Positions 58,378 to 64,000 of a DNA stretch of 64,000 nt are shown in pieces (position 1 is the first letter of the stretch; every line of letters begins with the position of its first letter). A model generated the notes under the pieces. It was not told where the DNA came from and made no database searches. It saw nothing but the letters and a program-made list of their open reading frames with translations. Position numbers and translations under genes: made by a program. The DNA lies in assembly GCA_025449845.1 (NCBI GenBank), contig JANWIP010000031.1, positions 117,888-181,887 of the forward strand, given 5' to 3'. This stretch comes from Solirubrobacteraceae bacterium. Its GTDB lineage: Bacteria; Actinomycetota; Thermoleophilia; Solirubrobacterales; Solirubrobacteraceae.

Positions 58378-59670
58378 CTAATTGTCCCCTATGCGAGCTT
58401 CCATCGACTTCGCGTGCCACTCAAAGCCCTCCGCGCGGGCGATCGGCGCGCCTGCCTTGGCCAGTTTCGCGGCGCTCTCGGCGTCGATCCTCACCTCCGA
58501 CATCTTGCGACGGAAGTGGCGCGCGGAGAGGCCTGAGGCCCACCGCGCGGCGCCGCCTGTGGGCAGGATGTGGTTGGAGCCCGCCACATAGTCGCCGAAG
58601 GCCGTCGCCGAGTGGGCGCCCACCAGCACGCAGCCCGCGCTGCGCACCATCGGCGCCAGCGCCTCGGGCTCCTCGCCGATCAGCTCCAGGTGCTCGGGGG
58701 CGAAGGCATTGGCCAGCTCCACCCCGGCGCGCACGTCGGGCACTTCGATCAGCACGCTTGCCGCGAACTTTGCCGTGGGCTGCTCGGCCGTCAGCTCGGC
58801 GAGTTTGGTGTTGAGTGCATCCAGAGCGTTCTTTGAAGAGGACACGGCCGCCACCAGGCTGCCCTGGCCATGCTCGGCCTGCGCCAGCATGTCCAGCGCC
58901 ACCAGCCGCGGGTCGGCGTCCTCGCCCAGCACTACCAGCAGGTCGCTGGGGCCAGCGAAACCGTCGATGCCCACTAGGCTCGACAACTGGCGCTTGGCCT
59001 CCTGCACATACAGATTGCCCGGACCCACGATCACGTCAACGCGCTCCACGCTCTCCGTGCCGTGGGCCAGCGCGGCGATCGCCTGCGCGCCGCCCATGCG
59101 ATACACCCGCTCGACGCCCAACAGCCGGCAGGTGCCGAGGATTGCTCCGTCAATCTGCCCATCCAGGCCGGGAGGCGAGCACACCACGACTTCCACCACG
59201 CCCGCCGCACGAGCGCTCACCACGCCCATCACGGCCGTGCTCGGATAGGCGGCCCTGCCGCCCGGCACGTACACGGCGGCACGGCTGACCGGGATCTCGC
59301 GCACAGTCACGCGGTGACCTTGTGCCAGCCTTATCGGCACATCCTCCCCCGCACTCGCCATGGCCACTTCGGCGACGTTGGCGATGGCGACCTGTAGGCC
59401 CGCCACCACATCTAGGGGCAACTGCTTGATGGCTTCGTCCAGCTCATCTCCGGGGACCAGCAGCGGGCGAGCCTCATTGCCGGCGGTGTCCAGCCGGCGA
59501 GTGGCATCTAGCACCGCCTCATCGCCGTACTCGCGCACGCTCGCGACGATCTCACTCACCGTCTGCTCTACCGATGCGCCCGCGGGCACGCGTGTCCGCA
59601 GTTGCTCGGCCGCCGCCTGGGGGCCACCAAGGCGCTCAAGCTCGTTGCTGTCCCAGCGCTCAACCTGCAT
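58378..59670 (-). CDS. hisD: Histidinol dehydrogenase
   Basis: A 430-residue zinc enzyme: REIPVSRAAVYVPGGRAAYP, STAVMGVVSARAAGV, VERVYRMGGAQAIAALAHGT, IVGPGNLYVQEAKRQLSSLV, FAGPSDLLVV and LDMLAQAEHGQGSLVAAVSS with the metal-binding Gln-x-x-His. It oxidises histidinol to histidine. The ATG at 59670 has GGGGGAGG upstream. The C-terminus (YVAGSNHILPTGGAARWASG) is intact. It follows hisG by 56 bases and is separated from hisB by a repeat-containing gap. Confidence 0.95.
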   Translation of the reverse strand: MQVERWDSNELERLGGPQAAAEQLRTRVPAGASVEQTVSEIVASVREYGDEAVLDATRRLDTAGNEARPLLVPGDELDEAIKQLPLDVVAGLQVAIANVAEVAMASAGEDVPIRLAQGHRVTVREIPVSRAAVYVPGGRAAYPSTAVMGVVSARAAGVVEVVVCSPPGLDGQIDGAILGTCRLLGVERVYRMGGAQAIAALAHGTESVERVDVIVGPGNLYVQEAKRQLSSLVGIDGFAGPSDLLVVLGEDADPRLVALDMLAQAEHGQGSLVAAVSSSKNALDALNTKLAELTAEQPTAKFAASVLIEVPDVRAGVELANAFAPEHLELIGEEPEALAPMVRSAGCVLVGAHSATAFGDYVAGSNHILPTGGAARWASGLSARHFRRKMSEVRIDAESAAKLAKAGAPIARAEGFEWHAKSMEARIGDN

Positions 59671-59726
59671 CTCGATGTACCTCCCCCGCGTCGGCCTGCT
59701 CAGCTCCGCAGGCGTCGTCGGCCCGC

Positions 59727-60404
59727 TCAGCCGCCCGCACGCAGGCGCTCCAGCAATCCGTCGATGGCCTCGGCCTTGAGCTTGTGCGCCACGGGGTTGG
59801 CGATCAGGCGGGCGGTGCACACAAGCATCTCCTCGCGTATCACGAGGTTGTTTTCGCGCAGCGTCGTGCCCGTGGCAGTGAGGTCCACGATGGCCTCCAC
59901 CATGCCCGTCAGTGGCGCGAGCTCGACGCTGCCCTTGACCTCCACGATCTCCGCCTGGCGACCCGTCTCCTCGAAATGGCGCGCGGCGATATTGGGGTAC
60001 TTGGTGGCGACGCGCATCACCCCCAGGCGACGCAGAGCCTGCGCGGCAGGATCGGGGCCGGCGGTGGTGGCCAGCACCATCGTGCAGCGGCCATAGCCGA
60101 GGTCCATCAGCTCATACACCTCGCGTCCGCCCCCCTGCGATTCACCCGGCGCACCCGGGCTGAGCGACTGCTCGGAGAGCACATCCTTGCCGGTCACGCC
60201 CAGGTCGGCGGCGCCCGCCTCGACGTAGGTAGGCACGTCGCTGGGGCGCATAGTGATGACGCCGATGTCCTCGAACAGCAGCTTGCGATCGTTGCTGCGC
60301 AGCTCCTCCGTATCGAGGCCCAGGCCGGCCAGCAGATCCACCGTGTCTTCGAACAAGGCGCCGCGCGGGACCGCGATCATGAGGCCGTTAGTGGGCTTCA
60401 TCAT
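59727..60404 (-). CDS. hisG: ATP phosphoribosyltransferase catalytic subunit, short form
   Basis: A 225-residue HisG of the short (HisGs) class: MIAVPRGALFEDTVDLLAGL, LFEDIGVITMRPSDVPTYVE, AADLGVTGKDVL and EVKGSVELAPLTGMVEAIVD followed by LTATGTTL (PRPP loop). It lacks the ~80-residue C-terminal regulatory domain of long HisG and therefore needs HisZ, whose gene lies immediately upstream with a four-base overlap. The first step of histidine synthesis. Confidence 0.94.
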   Translation of the reverse strand: MMKPTNGLMIAVPRGALFEDTVDLLAGLGLDTEELRSNDRKLLFEDIGVITMRPSDVPTYVEAGAADLGVTGKDVLSEQSLSPGAPGESQGGGREVYELMDLGYGRCTMVLATTAGPDPAAQALRRLGVMRVATKYPNIAARHFEETGRQAEIVEVKGSVELAPLTGMVEAIVDLTATGTTLRENNLVIREEMLVCTARLIANPVAHKLKAEAIDGLLERLRAGG

Positions 60405-61417
60405 CCCGTCCCTCCGCGTGCAACCGACTGTTGGGGGTCATCCGCCAGGGCACCCGTCCCCCGCTCCTCGCCCGCGAGGGCGATGTGCAGGCGGTCGATG
60501 CCCAGCGCGAAGCCAACGGCGGGCAGTGAGCGCCCGTAACGGCCCAGCAGATCGTCGTAGCGCCCCCCACCGCCCAAGGGTGCGCCCAAGGCGGGGTCGT
60601 ACACCTCGAACACCGCGCCGGTGTAGTAGCCGATGCTACGCAGCAGGCCCAAGTCGAAGATCACTCGCTCGGCCACCTCCGGCGCCAGTAGCTCATGCAC
60701 CTGGCGCATCCCGCTCGCGGCCTCAGCCGCCGGCCCGGGCATGCCATCCAGCACCTCTGGACCGCCGCGGCGCTGAGGGACGCTCAGCAGCAGCTGCGAT
60801 GCCTCATCAGGCAGGCCTGCTGCCGCCAGCAGCTGTTCGAGCTCGACGAAGTCGCGCCGTGCCAGTGTCGCCAGCAGTTCGGGGCGACTCTGCTCGGGCA
60901 CGCGCAGGCTGGCCATCAGCGCGCCAAACAGCGAGGCGTCGCCGAGGCCAACGCGGTAGCCCTTCAGGCCGACCGCGTCCAGCGCATCGCACATGACAGT
61001 CAACGCTTCCGCCGTACCTTGCGGCGCGGGCGCACCGATCAGCTCGATACCCGCCTGCAGCAGCTCACGCGGCTGCCCGCGCTGAGGGCGCACGCCGCGG
61101 TAGCAGTGCGCCACGTAACAAAAGCGCAGCGGCGGCTCCACCGTCGGGTAGCGCGTGGCGACTACGCGCGCGATCGGCACCGTCATGTCCGAGCGCAGCA
61201 CCAGCACCGCTCCTGCCTCATCGAACACGCGGTAGGCGGGCCGGGCCTCGGCCATATCGGCTCTCGCCAGCACCGTCTCATACTCAAGGGCTGGCGTTGA
61301 CACCTCGCCATAGCCGTGCTTCTCAAAGACGCCGCGCAGCGCCTCGGTTATGACGTGCACCTCGCGCGTCTCATCGGGCAGGACGTCGCGGGTGCCGCTG
61401 GGAATGCGGTGGATCAC
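60401..61417 (-). CDS. hisZ: ATP phosphoribosyltransferase regulatory subunit
   Basis: A 338-residue histidyl-tRNA-synthetase-like protein: IPSGTRDVLPDETREVHVIT, TPALEYETVLARADMAEARP, RVFDEAGAVLVLRSDMTVPI, RFCYVAHCYRGVRPQRGQPR and LGGGGRYDDLLGRYGRSLPA then VGFALGIDRL. It has no C-terminal anticodon-binding domain, which separates it from HisS. It assembles with short HisG and mediates histidine feedback. It begins 12 bases after the murA stop, so the his operon may be read through from murA. Confidence 0.92.
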   Translation of the reverse strand: MIHRIPSGTRDVLPDETREVHVITEALRGVFEKHGYGEVSTPALEYETVLARADMAEARPAYRVFDEAGAVLVLRSDMTVPIARVVATRYPTVEPPLRFCYVAHCYRGVRPQRGQPRELLQAGIELIGAPAPQGTAEALTVMCDALDAVGLKGYRVGLGDASLFGALMASLRVPEQSRPELLATLARRDFVELEQLLAAAGLPDEASQLLLSVPQRRGGPEVLDGMPGPAAEAASGMRQVHELLAPEVAERVIFDLGLLRSIGYYTGAVFEVYDPALGAPLGGGGRYDDLLGRYGRSLPAVGFALGIDRLHIALAGEERGTGALADDPQQSVARGGTG

Positions 61418-61429
61418 GTTTGATCGCCG

Positions 61430-62734
61430 CTAGTGAACGTGCAGTGCCGGTTCGGTGGCCACGCGCTCGATATTCGCACCTAGCTCGCGTAGACGCTCGT
61501 CGATGCGCTCGTAACCGCGATCGATCTGACGGATGTTGCCGATTTCCGAGCGTCCCTCCGCGCAAAGGGCGGCCAGCAGCATCGCCATGCCCGCACGGAT
61601 ATCGGGGGACTCCACGCGCGCGCCCCGCAGCCGGCGAGGCCCGGTGACGATCGCACGGTGGGGATCGCACATCACGATGTCGGCGCCCATCAGGATCAGC
61701 TTGTCGGTGAAGATCAGGCGGTTCTCGAACATCCACTCGTGCACCAGGATCGAGCCCTCGGCCTGAGTTGCCAGGGCCACCGCGATCGATGTGAGATCGG
61801 CTGGGAAGGCCGGCCAAGGGCCGTCCTGGATCTTGCTCTTGTATTCGCCGTGGTCTGACTGCGCCACCAGTCGCTGGCCGCCGGGCACCAGTACGTCGTT
61901 GCCGTCAAGTTCGCTGCGTAGGCCGAGACGCTCGAATACGAGGCGAATCATGCGCAGGTCCCCAGGCACGGTGTCTTTGATGCGCAGTTCTCCCCCTGTG
62001 ACCCCCGCGAGGGCCATGAAGCTGCCGATCTCGATGTGATCGGGGGCCACCTGGTGCTGACAGCCGTGCAAGCGCTCTGCGCCATTGACCGTGAGCAGGT
62101 TCGAGCCGATGCCCTGGATGTCGGCGCCCATCTTCACCAGCATCCGCGCCAGGTCCTGCACATGGGGCTCGCAGGCGGCATTGCCGATCACCGTTGCGCC
62201 CGGGGTCAGGGCGGCTGCCATCAGAGCGTTCTCGGTGGCCATCACCGAAGGCTCATCCATGAACACATCAGTGGAGCGCAAACCCTGAGGAGCGCTCAGC
62301 ACGATGTCACGCCCACACACGGTGCTGGCGCCCATCGCACGGAAGGCATCGAGGTGAGGGTCAAGGCGGCGGCGTCCGATCACATCTCCTCCGGGCGGAG
62401 GCATCACGGCGCGGTGGAAGCGTGCCAGCAGCGGCCCGGCCAGCAAGAAGGATGCGCGGATCTGCTCCGCAAGCTCGAGGGGCACCTCCACGTCATGCAC
62501 GCCGGCAGCGCAGAGCACCACTTCGTTGGCCCCGCGCCAGGCCACGCGCACACCAATGGCTTCGAGGATCGCCAGCATCGCCTCCACGTCGCGGATGCGC
62601 GGCACGTTGCCAACCACCACCTCATCCTCTGTGAGGATGGCGCAGGCGAGGATGGGCAGCGCACCGTTCTTGTTGCCGGCCGGAACCATCGTGCCGGACA
62701 AGGGGACGCCGCCTTCGATGACGAACTTCTCCAT
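61430..62734 (-). CDS. murA: UDP-GlcNAc 1-carboxyvinyltransferase with Asp at the fosfomycin site
   Basis: MurA catalyses the first committed step of peptidoglycan synthesis. The ~434-residue protein has VPLSGTMVPAGNKNGALPIL, the active-site loop PPPGGDVIGRRRLDPHLDAF, and ENALMAAALTPG. The loop carries Asp117 where most MurA have the Cys that fosfomycin alkylates; the same change in mycobacteria gives natural resistance. Start is the ATG at 62734 (MEKFVIEGG) by homology; a frame extension to 62803 exists and neither has a clear ribosome site. hisZ follows by 12 bases. Confidence 0.94.
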   Translation of the reverse strand: MEKFVIEGGVPLSGTMVPAGNKNGALPILACAILTEDEVVVGNVPRIRDVEAMLAILEAIGVRVAWRGANEVVLCAAGVHDVEVPLELAEQIRASFLLAGPLLARFHRAVMPPPGGDVIGRRRLDPHLDAFRAMGASTVCGRDIVLSAPQGLRSTDVFMDEPSVMATENALMAAALTPGATVIGNAACEPHVQDLARMLVKMGADIQGIGSNLLTVNGAERLHGCQHQVAPDHIEIGSFMALAGVTGGELRIKDTVPGDLRMIRLVFERLGLRSELDGNDVLVPGGQRLVAQSDHGEYKSKIQDGPWPAFPADLTSIAVALATQAEGSILVHEWMFENRLIFTDKLILMGADIVMCDPHRAIVTGPRRLRGARVESPDIRAGMAMLLAALCAEGRSEIGNIRQIDRGYERIDERLRELGANIERVATEPALHVH

Positions 62735-63066
62735 GGGCTGGATGCGCCGTCGCCGACCCCACAGAGGTGTGTCGGCAGAGCGCTTGGCAAGCGTAACAGC
62801 CATCTAGCGTGATGAGTTCGCGCGCTGTAGCCGGGACCCTGCCTGGCATGCGCAAAGAATCTCCTGTGGGACCTGGCCGGCCCGCTGCGCAAACTCGCCG
62901 GCAGAGCAGCCCCGTGACACCGACAGCGATCGAACTCCGTACGCGCGATCTGCGCGGCATCTACCGCCCGCTTCGCGCAAACTCCGGAGCTTTATTGCAA
63001 TTCCCGTTGCAGAGAATGCATCATAATTTGGCTCGCCGAAGCCATATTTAGATCACTAGACGACTA

Positions 63067-63080
63067 CGTACGTATGTTCG
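63067..63080. promoter_or_regulatory. Degenerate LexA-like box
   Basis: CGTACGTATGTTCG differs at two positions from CGAACATATGTTCG, 46 bases from the better site. Confidence 0.35.
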
Positions 63081-63112
63081 CCTACGTGCCGTCCGACGCC
63101 CTTCATACTCTA

Positions 63113-63126
63113 CGAACATATGTTCC
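63113..63126. promoter_or_regulatory. LexA (SOS) box
   Basis: CGAACATATGTTCC contains the perfect palindrome GAAC-ATAT-GTTC, matching the Gram-positive/actinobacterial SOS box CGAAC-N4-GTTCG in all but the last base. No clear SOS gene follows it. Confidence 0.6.
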
Positions 63127-63282
63127 CCCCTGTCCCCCATCTCCTGCGCAACGCCAAAGACCTCGCCGTCGCTTTTCTGACGCTCGAGGATGGCGAAGAG
63201 GCCCGTCGGGAAGCCGGCTGGGAGAGGCGTCCATCTCAGAGGATGCGGCGTTCGTCGGCCCCGGCGGCCTCAGGCGCAGGAT

Positions 63283-63753
63283 TCAGCGCGGCTCGAGTAT
63301 CACCACAGGCATCTCGCGAGTGGCGATCGACTTGTAGTACTCGTAGCCGCTGTACAGCGCCACAAAGCGCGGCCACAACTCGCTGATCTCCCGCTCAGTC
63401 GCGGCCCGGGCGCGTACCGGGTGCGAAGTTCCCTGCACAAATGCCTCGGCCTCTGGCCGGTCCTGCAGGTTGTGCCACCAGGCCGGTGTGTGCTTGGCAG
63501 CGCCGTTTGAGGCGACCACCGCGTAGCCCTCGCCGTACTTGAGGGAGAACATCGGCGACTCGCGCGGCTTACCGCTTCGCCGTCCAACCGTGCGCAGCAC
63601 CAGCACATCGGTCTGGACACCCAATATGCGCCCGCTGATCTTGCCGCCGGAGGCTCTTAGGATCCGGGCATGCAAGCGGGTAGCCAAGGCCGCGCCTGGC
63701 TTCTCGGCCAGGTGGGGGCTGATCTTGGCGTAGATCTCGGCGACACTAGGCAT
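63283..63753 (-). CDS. F420-type nitroreductase/deazaflavin-dependent oxidoreductase (DDN-like)
   Basis: A ~156-residue split-barrel flavin/deazaflavin reductase: RILGVQTDVLVLRTVGRRSG followed by KPRESPMFSLKYGEGYAVVA and KHTPAWWHNLQDRPEAEAFV, the pattern of the Ddn family (G-R-x-SGxxR, PxWxxNLxxxP). These use F420H2 to reduce quinones and nitro compounds in actinobacteria. The ATG at 63753 is used; another three codons upstream is equally possible. It stands alone between the murA upstream region and the 5S gene. Confidence 0.85.
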   Translation of the reverse strand: MPSVAEIYAKISPHLAEKPGAALATRLHARILRASGGKISGRILGVQTDVLVLRTVGRRSGKPRESPMFSLKYGEGYAVVASNGAAKHTPAWWHNLQDRPEAEAFVQGTSHPVRARAATEREISELWPRFVALYSGYEYYKSIATREMPVVILEPR

Positions 63754-63844
63754 CGCGGCCATCCTATAGGGCGTACCGCTACCCGCAGGGGCGACAAGCG
63801 GGGGCCGGCGAGCATCGTGAGCAGACCCAGAGCAACTGAACGAC

Positions 63845-63870
63845 CACAGGCCGCCCGAAGGCGGCCTGTG
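63845..63870 (-). terminator. Strong GC hairpin after 5S rRNA
   Basis: CACAGGCCGCC and GGCGGCCTGTG form an 11-bp perfect stem with a TTCG loop on the minus strand, ten bases past the 5S end and preceded by a T-run (TTTTTTCAT). This is where an rRNA operon terminator is expected, though the T-run lies before rather than after the stem. Confidence 0.6.
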
Positions 63871-63880
63871 TATGAAAAAA

Positions 63881-63994
63881 CCGGCGGCGTCCTACTCTCC
63901 CAGGCCCTTGCGGGCCAAGTACCATCGGCGCTGAGGGGCTTAACTGCTCTGTTCGGAATGGGAAGAGGTGTTTCCCCCTCGCTAAAGCCACCGG
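63881..63994 (-). rRNA. rrf: 5S ribosomal RNA
   Basis: On the minus strand it contains the conserved CCCATTCCGAACAGAGCAGT block, GTTAAGCCCCTCAGCGCCGA and the 3' TGGGAGAGTAGGACGCCGCC, with terminal CCGG/CCGG ends pairing. Length about 114 bases. The 23S and 16S genes would lie beyond the right edge. Confidence 0.95.
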
Positions 63995-64000
63995 AAAAAG

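Larger units (their letters stand above)
62735..63282. other. Gene-poor 548-base stretch upstream of murA with LexA-like boxes
   Basis: No frame looks convincingly coding. It holds two LexA-like sites (63067-63080 and 63113-63126), a TGCAA-N6-TTGCA inverted repeat near 63000 and an AT-rich patch around 63030-63060 unusual for this genome. A plus-strand frame from 63120 starts VPHLLRNAKDLAVAFLTLED after its ATG and Phe-Pro-Pro, then turns into low complexity; it may be the stump of a small SOS gene. Confidence 0.4.

Noticed and set aside
63120..63386. Small plus-strand protein starting in the LexA box
   Set aside because: The first ~30 residues look protein-like, but the ATG lies inside the operator and the rest is low-complexity and overlaps the reductase gene; kept only as a remark.
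1..64000. CRISPR arrays, tRNA genes, insertion sequences, prophage
   Set aside because: No regularly spaced repeats, no cloverleaf with acceptor and T-arm, and no transposase or integrase frame was found.

Overview
The window is high-GC bacterial chromosome, most likely from an actinobacterium of the class Thermoleophilia (Solirubrobacterales-like). That placement is an inference from gene content: a GarA/FtsR/RsiG-type regulatory cluster, a MurA with Asp in place of the catalytic Cys (as in mycobacteria), WS/DGAT acyltransferase, an F420-type nitroreductase, a c-di-AMP riboswitch in front of a cell-wall gene, and the order dxr-cdsA-uppS-frr-pyrH-tsf-rpsB. It carries a 5S rRNA gene at the right edge, probably the tail of an rRNA operon.

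Left part (1-36 kb) is accessory and metabolic: a truncated SDR gene, a MazF-type toxin-antitoxin pair, a glycosyltransferase with an MshEN-like (c-di-GMP receptor type) N-terminus, a primary-like sigma factor, and a visibly less GC-rich three-gene cluster (two Tat-exported beta-helix paralogues plus a methyltransferase/GWAYD/AlgX-like fusion) that looks like acquired surface-polysaccharide or envelope material. Then come ccdA, an ABC exporter, methyltransferases, alpha/beta hydrolases, dinB, a monooxygenase, rhodanese, acyl-CoA dehydrogenases, a 2-hydroxyacid oxidase, an RlpA-like gene under a c-di-AMP riboswitch and a CRP-type site, WS/DGAT, nadE and a membrane HTH protein.

Middle (33-37 kb) is a five-gene operon headed by an RsiG-type c-di-GMP-binding anti-sigma protein, then GarA-like FHA protein and FtsR-like MerR regulator. 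The right half (38-63 kb) is core: pgsA, proS, sodA, ispG, rseP, dxr, cdsA, uppS, frr, pyrH, tsf, rpsB, rluD, lspA, yggT, proC, sepF, yggS, cca, and a his operon (hisZ-hisG-hisD-hisB-hisH-hisA-hisF) directly behind murA. Isoprenoid, phospholipid and peptidoglycan-lipid supply, translation start-up and cell division are thus clustered.

The most unusual signal is a conserved ~45-base hairpin found six times (plus one diverged copy), nearly always just upstream of a start codon and in the same orientation as that gene (sigma factor, rsiG, ispG, rpsB, sepF, probably hisF; an expanded copy lies between proS and sodA). At two copies a good promoter lies 14-20 bases before it, so it should sit at the start of the mRNA. 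Other regulatory DNA includes two LexA-like boxes in the gene-poor stretch before murA, a pyrimidine-rich tandem repeat plus a 10-bp inverted repeat inside the his operon, and several palindromes overlapping start regions.
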